23,439 bases of DNA from Paracoccaceae bacterium (lineage in GTDB: Bacteria > Pseudomonadota > Alphaproteobacteria > Rhodobacterales > Rhodobacteraceae). Positions 15,984 to 23,439 of this stretch are shown piece after piece (positions within the stretch are counted from its first letter, which is position 1; each line of letters opens with the position of its first letter). The DNA lies in the NCBI GenBank assembly GCA_026982255.1, contig JALSHL010000098.1, positions 1 to 23,439 on the forward strand, read 5' to 3'. The translations under genes and the position numbers were made by a program. The notes beneath the pieces were generated by a model, which was given only the letters and a program-made list of their open reading frames with translations, was not told the origin of the DNA and did no database searches.

Positions 15984-16400
15984 ATGCTCGATATTGCTGC
16001 GATTTTCTGGGGTATCGTCGCGGCCCTCGTCCTGAATTTCCTTGTCGGGGCCGTGCTGGGTCTGGGTGTCCTGATCGACGCCATCAAACCCGGTGATCCG
16101 GATCACGAGGAGCCGAGCGACGAGGAACTCGATGCGGTTTTCGAGGCCGAGATGCACAACCCTGTCTCGATGGCGCAGATGGCCATCCTGTCACTGGTCG
16201 CCACCGCGGTTTCCGGCGCTGTCACGGCATGGCTGGCCCCGCAGGCCCCCTATCTGCACGCCGGCATCGTCGGGGCAACCGGTCTGGTATTCGGCATTGT
16301 CATGGAGTGGCGCAATCCGACCCTGCCCTTCGTAATCAACGCCCTGTTTGCGGTGCTTATAATTCCCGCCACCCTGCTCGGCGCGTGGATCGCCACATAA
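15984..16400 (+). CDS. Small membrane protein of unknown function
   Basis: This 138-residue protein has one helix at about 7-32, a strongly acidic loop at about 34-57 (EEPSDEELDAVFEAE), and two or three helices at about 62-83, 90-106 and 112-136. I recognise no family and assign no function. It begins immediately after the ilvH TAA with no gap, so it is almost certainly translated from the same mRNA. A GC-rich hairpin follows its stop, making it the last gene of the ilv operon. Confidence 0.75.
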   Translation: MLDIAAIFWGIVAALVLNFLVGAVLGLGVLIDAIKPGDPDHEEPSDEELDAVFEAEMHNPVSMAQMAILSLVATAVSGAVTAWLAPQAPYLHAGIVGATGLVFGIVMEWRNPTLPFVINALFAVLIIPATLLGAWIAT

Positions 16401-16429
16401 AAAAGGGGGGATGGTAAAAACCATCCCCC
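16399..16429. terminator. Terminator shared by the ilv operon and nrdJ
   Basis: GGGGGATGG (16406-16414) pairs with CCATCCCCC (16421-16429) around a six-base loop. Six A residues at 16399-16404 become a T run on the minus strand, so it is a full intrinsic terminator for nrdJ. For the ilv operon it is a strong hairpin without T tail. Confidence 0.85.
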
Positions 16430-16489
16430 AAGGCTTGCAATTCAGGCACATCGTTAAACTGCTCGGTTTGTTGCCTGCAGCCTGAACGC

Positions 16490-16521
16490 CGGAGGTCCAC
16501 CCAGCAGACCGGCGACCTCCG
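16490..16521 (-). terminator. Hairpin just after the nrdJ stop
   Basis: CGGAGGT (16490-16496) pairs with ACCTCCG (16515-16521) with an 18-base inner region that can fold further. It is ten bases downstream of the nrdJ stop and lacks a T tail. It may stabilise the 3' end ahead of the true terminator. Confidence 0.45.
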
Positions 16522-16530
16522 TTTCTGTAT

Positions 16531-19500
16531 TCAGCTACACCCGGAGGTCGCCCCGCAGGTGTTACACTTCATACAGGTTCCGTTGCGCACCAGCGTATAG
16601 TTGCCGCAGTCGCCACAGGCATCGCCCTCGTAGCCCTGCATCTTCGCCTTGGTGCGTTCATCCATAACCATGCTCGTCGCCACGGTTTCGCTTACCGTAG
16701 TCCGCACGCTGATATCCGCCGATTCGTGGTGGCCGCTCTCCATATGCAGCAACTCCTCGGGCACCCGCTTGCGCAAATAGCCGGTAGAGGAAATCTGCCG
16801 GATCATCTCGATCGAGCTTTGCGCCACCTCGGTATCCACCGTTTCGACATTGGAAACCCCTTCGTCGTGCCCGCGCCCCAGATCATCGAAGGACGAGCCG
16901 CTCGGCTTCACATGCGCAAGGTCCGTGCGATCCAGATAGGACACCGCCAACTCGCGGAAGATGTAATCGAGGATCGAGGTCGCCGACTTGATGCTGTCGT
17001 TGCCCTGCACCATCCCCGCCGGCTCGAAGCGGGTAAAGGTAAAGGCATCGACAAACTCGTCCAGCGGCACGCCGTATTGCAGGCCCACCGACACGGCGAT
17101 GGCGAAATTGTTCATCATGGCGCGGAACCCCGCCCCTTCCTTATGCATATCGATGAAAATCTCGCCCAGATTGCCGTCCTCGTATTCGCCGGTGCGCAGG
17201 TAAACCTTGTGCCCGCCGACAACCGCCTTCTGGGTATAGCCCTTGCGACGATGCGGCAGCTTCTCGCGTCCGCGTGCCACTTCCTTGACCACGATTTTCT
17301 CGACGATCTTCTCGGCCAGCATCCCTGCCCGCTCGGCAGCGGGGGCCTCGGCCAGCTCCTCCTCGAAATCCTCGTCGTCGATCAGCGCCGAAGACAGCGG
17401 CTGCGACAGCTTGGAGCCGTCCCGATACAGCGCATTCGCCTTCACGCCCAGCGACCAGCTCAATTCGTAGGCCGCCTTGCAATCCTCGATAGTCGCATCC
17501 TCCGGCATGTTGATCGTCTTGGAGATCGCCCCGGAAATGAAGCTCTGCGCCGCTGCCATCATGGTGATATGGCTTTCCACGCTCAGATAGCGCGTGCCGA
17601 TCCGCCCGCAGATATTGGCGCAGTCGAACACCTTGTAATGCTCCTCTTTCAGGAACGGCGCGCCCTCCAGCGTCATGGTGCCGCAAACATGGTTGTTGGC
17701 ATCCGAAATCTGCTGGCGCGAATATCCCAGATGGCGCAGCAGGTCAAAGGCCGGATCGTTCAGCTTCTCCTCGGGAATGCCAAGGGTGTTGCGGCAGAAA
17801 TCCTCGCCCAGCGTCCACTGGTTGAACACATATTTGATGTCGAAGGCGGTCGGCAGGGCCTCTTCGATCTTGTCGATCTCCGCCGCGCTGAACCCGTGCC
17901 CGATCAGGCTGGTATGGTTCACCCCGGGCGCATTGCCCATGGTGCCGTGCCCGACCGCATAGGCGATGATCTCCTCGATCTGGCTGGATGAATACCCGAG
18001 GTTCTCCAGCGCCGCCGGCACCGACTGGTTGATAATCTTGAAATAGCCGCCACCGGCCAGTTTCTTGAATTTCACCAGCGCGAAATCCGGCTCGATCCCC
18101 GTGGTATCGCAATCCATGACCAGCCCGATGGTCCCCGTCGGCGCGATCACCGACACCTGCGCATTGCGATAGCCGTTGGCCTCGCCCAGTGCCAGCGCAT
18201 CGTCCCACGCCTTGTGCGCCAGATTGATCAGCTGCCCGTCGGGGCAGTTGTCATGGTCGAGCGGCACCGGCATCACCGCCAGCCCCTCGTAGCCCTGCGT
18301 CTCGCCATAAGCGGCGCGCCGGTGGTTGCGGATCACCCGCAGCATATGGTCGGCGTTCCTGGCATAACCCGGGAACGGCCCCAGCTCGCCCGCCATCTCG
18401 GCCGAGGTCTTGTAGGCAACCCCCGTCAGGATCGCGGTCAGCGCCCCGGCCATGGCCCGCCCCTCGTCGGAATCATAGCCGAACCCCATGTTCATCAGCA
18501 GCCCGCCGATATTGGCATAGCCCAGCCCCAGCGTGCGGAACTTATAGGACAATTCGGCAATCTGAGGCGACGGGAACTGCGCCATCAGCACCGAAATCTC
18601 CAGCGTCATGGTCCACAGCTTGGTCGCGTGCATGTATCCCGCCGCGTCGAACTGTCCGTCCTTCAGGAATTTCAGCAGGTTCATCGAGGCCAGATTACAG
18701 GCCGTATCGTCAAGGAACATATACTCCGAACAGGGGTTGGAGCCGCGAATAGCCCCGTCCGCCGGACAGGTATGCCAGTCGTTGATGGTGTCGTGGAACT
18801 GGATGCCCGGATCGGCACAGGCCCAGGCCGCGTGCCCGATCTGGTCCCACAGATCCCGCGCCTTCACCGTCTTGGCCACCGTGCCGTCGGTGCGCTTGAT
18901 CAGCTCCCAGTCCGCATCGTCCCTGACCGCCTGCAAAAACGCATCCGTCACGCGAACCGAGTTGTTGGAATTCTGCCCCGAAACCGTCAGATAGGCCTCG
19001 GAATCCCAGTCGGTGTCATAGGTCGGAAACTCGATGCTGGTATAGCCCTGCTCCGCATACTGCAAAATCCGCTTCACATAGGTTTCCGGCACGCTGACCT
19101 TCTTCGCCGCGCGAATGGCCGCCTTCAGCGCCGGGTTTTTCTTCGGATCGAAAGCATCGGCCTCGGCGCCGTCCCATGCGCGAATGGCCGCAAAAATTTC
19201 GTTCAGCTGCTGCTCGTGGATTTTCGATCCGGCCACCAGCGCCGCAACCTTCTGTTCCTCCAGAACCTTCCAGTTGATGAATTCCTCGATATCGGGGTGA
19301 TCCATGTCGCAGATCACCATCTTGGCCGCGCGCCGCGTCGTGCCGCCCGATTTGATCGCCCCCGCCGCACGATCGCCGATCTTCAGGAACGACATCAGGC
19401 CGGACGATTTGCCGCCACCGCCAAGGCTCTCGTTAGCCCCGCGCAGGGAACTGAAGTTGGTGCCGGTGCCCGAGCCATACTTGAACAGCCGCGCCTCGCG

Positions 19501-20157
19501 CGTCCACAGGTCCATGATCCCGCCGTCGTTCACCAGATCATCCGATACCGACTGGATGAAGCAGGCGTGCGGCTGCGGGTGCTCGTAGGCACTTTCCGAT
19601 TTCGTCAGCTTGCCGGTCTTGTAGTCCACATAGAAATGCCCCTGCGACGGCCCGTCGATGCCATAGGCCCAGTGCAGCCCCGTATTGAACCACTGCGGCG
19701 AATTCGGCGCCGCCATCTGGCTGGCCATCATGAAGCGCATTTCATCATAATAGGCTTTGGCGTCGGCCTCGGTGGTGAACATGCCACCCTTCCAGCCCCA
19801 GTAGGTCCAGGCCCCGACCAGCCGGTCGAACACCTGCGTTGCCTTCGTCTCGCCAACGAAACGCTCGTCCTCCGGCAGTTTCGCCAGTTTTTCCTCGTCG
19901 GGCACCGAGCGCCACAGGAATTCCGGCACACCCTTTTCCTTCACGCGCTTCAGCGCCGCCGGCACACCGGCCTTGCGGAAATACTTCTGCGCGATCACAT
20001 CGGCGGCCACCTGCGACCAGCCGGTCGGCACTTCCAGATTGTCGAGCGCGAACACAACCGTCCCGTCGGGATTGCGAATCTCCGAGGTGGTGTTCTTGAA
20101 CTCGATCTCGCCGTATGCGCCGGTTTTGACCTTGGTGAATTTCCGTTCGATTTTCAT
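16531..20157 (-). CDS. nrdJ: Class II (B12-dependent) ribonucleotide reductase
   Basis: NrdJ makes deoxyribonucleotides from ribonucleotides with adenosylcobalamin and needs no oxygen or separate radical subunit. At 1208 residues it fits the large alphaproteobacterial form. Family blocks are QPHACFIQSVSDDL (about 195-210), the catalytic GSNPCSEYMFLDDTACNLASMNLLKF (about 469-495), PTGTIGLVMDCDTTGIEPD, a TSCPD-like domain (about 970-1070), and a C-terminal Cys-rich tail, CGDCGNYTLVRNGTCMKCNTCG, for zinc and reactivation of active-site thiols. The ATG at 20157 is chosen over an upstream in-frame start at 20211 because MKIERKFTK matches the family and AGGGCAGG precedes it. A cobalamin riboswitch was looked for and not seen; a candidate NrdR box is upstream. 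Confidence 0.97.
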   Translation of the reverse strand: MKIERKFTKVKTGAYGEIEFKNTTSEIRNPDGTVVFALDNLEVPTGWSQVAADVIAQKYFRKAGVPAALKRVKEKGVPEFLWRSVPDEEKLAKLPEDERFVGETKATQVFDRLVGAWTYWGWKGGMFTTEADAKAYYDEMRFMMASQMAAPNSPQWFNTGLHWAYGIDGPSQGHFYVDYKTGKLTKSESAYEHPQPHACFIQSVSDDLVNDGGIMDLWTREARLFKYGSGTGTNFSSLRGANESLGGGGKSSGLMSFLKIGDRAAGAIKSGGTTRRAAKMVICDMDHPDIEEFINWKVLEEQKVAALVAGSKIHEQQLNEIFAAIRAWDGAEADAFDPKKNPALKAAIRAAKKVSVPETYVKRILQYAEQGYTSIEFPTYDTDWDSEAYLTVSGQNSNNSVRVTDAFLQAVRDDADWELIKRTDGTVAKTVKARDLWDQIGHAAWACADPGIQFHDTINDWHTCPADGAIRGSNPCSEYMFLDDTACNLASMNLLKFLKDGQFDAAGYMHATKLWTMTLEISVLMAQFPSPQIAELSYKFRTLGLGYANIGGLLMNMGFGYDSDEGRAMAGALTAILTGVAYKTSAEMAGELGPFPGYARNADHMLRVIRNHRRAAYGETQGYEGLAVMPVPLDHDNCPDGQLINLAHKAWDDALALGEANGYRNAQVSVIAPTGTIGLVMDCDTTGIEPDFALVKFKKLAGGGYFKIINQSVPAALENLGYSSSQIEEIIAYAVGHGTMGNAPGVNHTSLIGHGFSAAEIDKIEEALPTAFDIKYVFNQWTLGEDFCRNTLGIPEEKLNDPAFDLLRHLGYSRQQISDANNHVCGTMTLEGAPFLKEEHYKVFDCANICGRIGTRYLSVESHITMMAAAQSFISGAISKTINMPEDATIEDCKAAYELSWSLGVKANALYRDGSKLSQPLSSALIDDEDFEEELAEAPAAERAGMLAEKIVEKIVVKEVARGREKLPHRRKGYTQKAVVGGHKVYLRTGEYEDGNLGEIFIDMHKEGAGFRAMMNNFAIAVSVGLQYGVPLDEFVDAFTFTRFEPAGMVQGNDSIKSATSILDYIFRELAVSYLDRTDLAHVKPSGSSFDDLGRGHDEGVSNVETVDTEVAQSSIEMIRQISSTGYLRKRVPEELLHMESGHHESADISVRTTVSETVATSMVMDERTKAKMQGYEGDACGDCGNYTLVRNGTCMKCNTCGATSGCS

Positions 20158-20637
20158 TGCCTGCCCTCGTTGTTTTCCGGCGTTTACGCCTTGTTGACGG
20201 CCCCGTAGCACCGGAGCCCGCGCCTCTGTAGGCCAAATTTTCCTAAATTATCCGCAAGCCGTTTTTTTGAAGTGCAAACACTACATCTTGTGGCTCTGTG
20301 ATTTCCTCACGCAAATTGGAGCATCTAGGGGGGCGCGGTCAACGGGAAAATTTGCGAATTTCCAAAACTTTTCGGTTGACGGGCATTTGCCTGCCGGGCT
20401 TTCCCTTGCGTCGCCAAAAGCCTTTTTCCAATAACGCTTCTGTCGAATCGCGTCGGGCCGCTTTGTGAAAACAGCGCGATTTCAAAACCTTTGCATCCGC
20501 ATGGAAAGTGATACCTCAACGCCCTTCCGGCGAACCGCTCTCCGGCCCGTCACGATTCGGAAAATCATATGCAGAAATCCTGATATAAACCGGATGCCCC
20601 GCGCCGTCGGAACCCGCAATATGATCCGGCTGGAAAA
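20158..20637. other. Upstream region of nrdJ, no gene supported
   Basis: These 480 bases hold the nrdJ leader and control region near 20278-20314. From about 20340 to 20637 I see no supported gene; a 64-codon minus-strand frame at 20325-20519 has no ribosome site and a low-complexity, unrecognised product. An inverted repeat CCGGAT/ATCCGG lies near 20590-20630 downstream of tRNA-Pro but has no T tail. Confidence 0.5.
20278..20293. promoter_or_regulatory. Candidate NrdR box over the nrdJ promoter
   Basis: ACACTACATCTTGTGG closely fits the 16-base NrdR consensus acaCwAtATaTwGtgt. On the minus strand it covers a possible -10 (CAAGAT, 20285-20290) set 18 bases from TTGCGT (20309-20314). NrdR normally binds two boxes about 31-32 bases apart; the partner at 20309-20324 is only a weak match. 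Confidence 0.65.
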
Positions 20638-20714
<77 letters not shown>

Positions 20715-20761
20715 ACTGGGGGTTCATCTATCGCGAAGACTCTGGAAAGGGAAGCGAAAAA

Positions 20762-21238
20762 TCAGTCGCAGGACCAGACAACATCCGGCCCGGATATCGC
20801 CGGATGCCGCACCTCGGCCCCCGCCCCGATTCCCAAGGTTCCGGCCATGCCGCCGTTGATCTCGACCACATACCGGATTTCCTCGCCACCGAAAATCGGC
20901 GTCTCGTCCAGCGGGACCGCGTTTTCATGCACACGGTCCACCACCCCGTCGACGCCGATAAACAGCATATCCAGCGGGATCAGCGTATTGCGCATCCAGA
21001 AACTCACCGGTCTGGCATCGGGATAGACAAACAGCATACCGGCAAATTTGTCCATGCTCGGCCGGTTCATCAGCCCGACCGCCCTACCCTGCGGCGTATC
21101 CACCACCTCGACACTGAACCGCACCGAGCTGCCGCCCGAGCGGATGTCGAGCCTGTCCGGCGTGCAATCCCCCTGCGCCCGCACCGGCCCGGGGACCAGC
21201 AACACCGCAAGAAGAAACGCGCCGAACAGTTTTTGCAT
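20762..21238 (-). CDS. DUF192 family exported protein
   Basis: This 158-residue protein begins with a Sec-type signal (MQKLFGAFLLAVLLVPGPVRA, cleavage after residue 21). The DUF192 pattern follows: RAVGLMNRPSMDKFAGMLFVYPD, then VSFWMRNTLIPLDMLFIGVDGVV, a V-x-E-N-A-V-P loop, and the Gly-rich end VVEINGGMAGTLGIGAGAEV. The family is small, beta-rich and of unknown role in bacteria. Its ATG overlaps the cold-shock gene stop by one base (TAATG), so it is translationally coupled to it. tRNA-Pro lies 47 bases downstream on the same strand. Confidence 0.88.
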   Translation of the reverse strand: MQKLFGAFLLAVLLVPGPVRAQGDCTPDRLDIRSGGSSVRFSVEVVDTPQGRAVGLMNRPSMDKFAGMLFVYPDARPVSFWMRNTLIPLDMLFIGVDGVVDRVHENAVPLDETPIFGGEEIRYVVEINGGMAGTLGIGAGAEVRHPAISGPDVVWSCD

Positions 21239-21741
21239 TACTGTTTTTTGTCCTGCAATATCTGGTCCCAGGACCGGACCTCGCCGGCCATCAGACCACG
21301 CGGTCCCCGGATCACCCGCACCGAGATCGCCTCGCCGGGCTGCAGGTCCGACAGACCGAAATGACGCATGACTTCCACATGCAGGAAAATATCCGATTCA
21401 TCGTTGAAAATATTGGCAAAGCCGAATCCCTTGGCCTTGTCGAACCACTTGACCCGCGCCGGCTGCAGCGGCACGTCCGGGGCGACTTCGGGCACAGCCA
21501 TGCCCGGTTCCCCGCCGGTTTCCGTATGTTCCGGCACTCCTATCTCGTGGATCTCCGATGCCTGCTGGCCGCGCTCGGTCGCCTGCACATCCACGACAAT
21601 TGGCGCCCCTTCGGCGACAGAACTGCGCCCGAAGTTTCTAAGTACATTTGCGTGCAAGAGGATATCGCCCTCGACTTCGTCACTGACGATAAAGCCGAAT
21701 CCTTTTGCAGCGTCAAACCACTTGACCTGCCCCTTTACCAT
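21238..21741 (-). CDS. Two-domain cold-shock protein
   Basis: This 167-residue protein has two cold-shock (OB-fold, single-strand nucleic-acid binding) domains. Domain one (2-67) has VKWFDAAKGFGFI and DILLH; domain two (95-157) has VKWFDKAKGFGFANIF and DIFLH. Both RNP1 and RNP2 motifs are therefore present twice. A Pro/Glu-rich linker (68-94) joins them. Most Csp proteins have one ~68-residue domain; the double form is common in alphaproteobacteria. ATG 21741 is chosen over 21774 because MVKGQVKWF is the canonical start and CAGGAA precedes it. It is probably an RNA chaperone; cold induction is not shown by sequence alone. Confidence 0.94.
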   Translation of the reverse strand: MVKGQVKWFDAAKGFGFIVSDEVEGDILLHANVLRNFGRSSVAEGAPIVVDVQATERGQQASEIHEIGVPEHTETGGEPGMAVPEVAPDVPLQPARVKWFDKAKGFGFANIFNDESDIFLHVEVMRHFGLSDLQPGEAISVRVIRGPRGLMAGEVRSWDQILQDKKQ

Positions 21742-21779
21742 TATTCCTGTTTCACCTTTCCGATACTTCTGCAACTGAC

Positions 21780-21792
21780 AGTGATCATCACT
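21780..21792. promoter_or_regulatory. Palindrome in the leader of the cold-shock gene
   Basis: AGTGAT-C-ATCACT is a perfect inverted repeat 39 bases before the cold-shock ATG, inside the probable 5' UTR. It could be a protein site or part of an RNA structure. Confidence 0.35.
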
Positions 21793-21835
21793 TTCGAAGC
21801 TGCAGACGCTTGAAATCAGCCCCGTATTGCAACGG

Positions 21836-21864
21836 ACTATTCAGTAAATTTTCTGTTATGGCAA
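21836..21864 (-). promoter_or_regulatory. Candidate promoter of the cold-shock gene
   Basis: On the minus strand TTGCCA (21859-21864) is 17 bases from AATAGT (21836-21841). Transcription from about 21829 would give a leader of roughly 88 bases, within the range of long cold-shock gene leaders. Confidence 0.4.
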
Positions 21865-21946
21865 GATAATCGCTGCCATTTTCGGCGCTTTTTTGCTTTT
21901 TTTCCATACAACCGAAACCTGTTTGCAACACCACACCGGCGGTTGT

Positions 21947-22561
21947 TCACGGTTGTAGTCGCCCGATTTTCCATTTTCCGGCTGTATTTTCCCGCTTCCA
22001 CCTGAACCGGTCGTGCAGGCGGTGCTGCCCGTCGGCCCAGAACTCGATCTCCAAAGGGGCAATCCGGTATCCGCCCCAGAACGGCGGCCGCGGCGGATTC
22101 ACGCCCTTGCGCGCCGTGACCTTTGCCACCTCGGCCATCAGCGCCCCGCGCGATTCCAGCGGTTGCGACTGTTTCGAGGCCCAGGCCCCCAGCCGGCTCG
22201 GCAAGGAGCGCGAGGCATAATAGGCATCCGCCTTTTCCCCGTCCTCCCGCGTCACCAGCCCGCGCACCCGTATCTGGCGGCGCAGGGATTTCCAGTGCAG
22301 CACAAAGGCGGCCTTGCCCGATTCCTCGATCTCCCGCGCCTTGGCGCTTTCGTAGTTGGTATAGAAAACGAAAGCCTCCGCCTCGATCTCTTTCAGCAGC
22401 ACCATGCGCACATTCGGCAGACCGTCCGCATCCACCGTTGCCAGCGCCATGGCATTGGGGTCGTTCGGCTCGTGCGCTTCGGCCTCGGCCAGCCAGCTTC
22501 GCGCAATGGCAAAAGGGTCGTCCCCTGCGAAAATTCCGGCGCGTTTTTCCCCGCTGTCCAT
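21947..22561 (-). CDS. pdxH: Pyridoxamine 5'-phosphate oxidase
   Basis: PdxH oxidises pyridoxine or pyridoxamine 5'-phosphate to pyridoxal phosphate with FMN, in the cytoplasm. The 204-residue protein has the split-barrel FMN blocks: NAMALATVDADGLPNVRMVLLKE (36-58), FVFYTNYESAKAREI (65-79), AAFVLHWKSLRRQIRVRG (84-101), then EFWADGQHRLHDRFRW (173-188) and the typical C-terminal WKIGRLQP. The RLHDR at 181-185 is the substrate-binding motif. ATG 22561 is preferred over the in-frame ATG at 22615 because GGAGAG precedes it. It is divergent from fabI across 96 bases. Confidence 0.96.
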   Translation of the reverse strand: MDSGEKRAGIFAGDDPFAIARSWLAEAEAHEPNDPNAMALATVDADGLPNVRMVLLKEIEAEAFVFYTNYESAKAREIEESGKAAFVLHWKSLRRQIRVRGLVTREDGEKADAYYASRSLPSRLGAWASKQSQPLESRGALMAEVAKVTARKGVNPPRPPFWGGYRIAPLEIEFWADGQHRLHDRFRWKRENTAGKWKIGRLQP

Positions 22562-22657
22562 GTTTCTCTCCAATGTATGCCAGATGACAGCTCCGCCTTG
22601 AAGCGGCTGCCACATTAGCTTAAACCATCCCGTGAATTCAGGAACAAGAGGTGAAGC
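22562..22657. promoter_or_regulatory. Divergent pdxH-fabI intergenic region
   Basis: This 96-base region must hold both promoters. A pdxH candidate on the minus strand is TTCAAG and CATACA, 17 bases apart. I see no convincing fabI -10 and no clear operator. Confidence 0.3.
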
Positions 22658-23439
22658 ATGGGCACGGGACTAATGCAAGGCAAGCGCGGCCTGATCATGG
22701 GCGTCGCCAACGACAAATCGATTGCGTGGGGTATCGCGCAGGCCTGCCACGAACAGGGGGCGGAGCTGGCCTTCACCCATCAGGGCGGTCCGCTCGGCAA
22801 ACGGGTTCTGCCGCTGGCCGAAAGTCTGGGCACGGATATCGTGCTGGAATGCGACGTCACCAGCGATGAATCGATCGACGCGGTATTTGCCGCCTTGCAG
22901 GAAAAATGGGGCAAGCTGGACTTTCTGGTCCACGCTATCGGCTTTTCCGACAAATCGGAACTGCGCGGGCGCTACGTCGACACCACGGCGAAGAATTTCG
23001 AGATGACGATGAATATCTCGGTCTATTCCTTCACCGCCGTTGTGCAGCGCGCCGAAAAGATGATGCCGGACGGTGGCTCCTGCCTGACCCTGACCTACTA
23101 CGGCGCCGAGAAGGTGATGCCGCATTACAACGTCATGGGGGTCGCCAAGGCGGGGCTGGAAGCTTCGGTCAAATATATGGCCATGGACCTCGGCCCGAAG
23201 AACATCCGCGTCAACGCCCTGTCCGCCGGTCCGATCAAGACCCTGGCCGCCAGCGGTATCGGTGATTTCCGCTACATCATGAAATGGAACGAGCTGAACT
23301 CCCCGCTGCGCCGCAACGTGACGCAGACGGACGTGGGAAAATCGGCGCTGTATCTGCTCTCCGACCTGTCCTCGGGTGTGACCGGAGAAAACCTCCATGT
23401 GGATGCGGGCTATCATGTTGTCGGCATGAAGGCCGAGGA
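22658..23439 (+). CDS. fabI: Enoyl-ACP reductase FabI, cut by window edge
   Basis: FabI carries out the last reduction in each cycle of fatty-acid synthesis, using NADH. The 260 visible residues show the short-chain dehydrogenase fold: GLIMGVANDKSIAWGIA (11-27) for the cofactor, the HAIGF block (92-96), and the FabI catalytic set Tyr147, Tyr157 and Lys164 in YYGAEKVMPHYNVMGVAK. The end HVDAGYHVVGMKAE is close to the usual C-terminus, so only about ten residues are probably missing. The ATG follows AAGAGGTG. The frame is open to the last base of the window. Confidence 0.96.
   Translation, partial: MGTGLMQGKRGLIMGVANDKSIAWGIAQACHEQGAELAFTHQGGPLGKRVLPLAESLGTDIVLECDVTSDESIDAVFAALQEKWGKLDFLVHAIGFSDKSELRGRYVDTTAKNFEMTMNISVYSFTAVVQRAEKMMPDGGSCLTLTYYGAEKVMPHYNVMGVAKAGLEASVKYMAMDLGPKNIRVNALSAGPIKTLAASGIGDFRYIMKWNELNSPLRRNVTQTDVGKSALYLLSDLSSGVTGENLHVDAGYHVVGMKAE

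Noticed and set aside
18214..20208. Long plus-strand open frame opposite nrdJ (664 codons)
   Set aside because: It is an antisense shadow of nrdJ with an Arg/Leu/His-biased product and no ribosome site.
20158..20340. Cobalamin riboswitch upstream of nrdJ
   Set aside because: I looked for the B12-box (GCCACTG-like) and the surrounding stems on the minus strand and found none; the NrdR-box explanation fits better.
20325..20519. 64-codon minus-strand frame upstream of nrdJ
   Set aside because: No ribosome site, no recognisable product, and it lies across the nrdJ control region.
21890..21946. Hairpin ACAACCG/CGGTTGT after pdxH as a terminator
   Set aside because: The loop is about 25 bases and the minus strand has an A run instead of a T run, so it does not look like an intrinsic terminator.

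Overview
The window looks like chromosomal DNA of a GC-rich, aerobic alphaproteobacterium, most likely Rhodobacterales (Roseobacter/Rhodobacter type). The basis is an aa3-type CtaD closely resembling Rhodobacter oxidase subunit I, a perfect FnrL/FNR box, a TakP-like TRAP system, a class II B12-dependent NrdJ, DUF2244 and DUF2852 proteins, a Bpt-type aminoacyl-tRNA-protein transferase and an ilv operon with a local sulfotransferase-like gene. I assign this by recalled family resemblance, not by a search. I see no insertion sequence, phage, CRISPR array or integrase.

Layout, left half: the 3' end of lipB (1-340) is followed by ctaD, whose leader carries an FNR-type box and a tight hairpin. After the ctaD terminator comes a DUF2244 gene. 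A translationally coupled set follows: a P-loop ATPase, metA (predicted acetyl-CoA type from Glu111) and ppk2, joined by two ATGA-type overlaps. Next are a TetR regulator, a DUF2852 membrane protein behind an AT-rich palindrome, an RDD membrane protein, and bpt, whose ribosome-binding region sits in a terminator-like hairpin. A bidirectional terminator separates bpt from the convergent TRAP operon dctP-dctQ-dctM (minus strand, 12410 to 7954), whose two membrane subunits are both much larger than usual.

Layout, right half: an amino-acid-biosynthesis operon starts with a previously unlisted 16-codon leader peptide (12712-12762) containing Ile-Val-Ile-Val-Leu. It is followed by alternative G5/C5 pairing blocks and an intrinsic terminator, the architecture of a transcription attenuator. 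The operon continues with ilvB, a sulfotransferase-like gene, ilvH and a small membrane protein. Convergent to it is nrdJ (minus strand) with a candidate NrdR box over its promoter, then tRNA-Pro(UGG), a DUF192 secreted protein overlapping a two-domain cold-shock protein, and pdxH, all on the minus strand. Divergent from pdxH is fabI, cut by the right window edge.

How the parts work together: most genes are housekeeping (respiration, Met and Ile/Val/Leu synthesis, dNTP synthesis, fatty acid synthesis, PLP and lipoate cofactors). The most interesting signals are regulatory or contextual: the ilv leader-peptide attenuator, probably leaderless; the sulfotransferase-like gene between the two acetolactate synthase subunits; the coupled ATPase-metA-ppk2 set; and the oversized TRAP permease. 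Nothing here amounts to a demonstrably new system from sequence alone.
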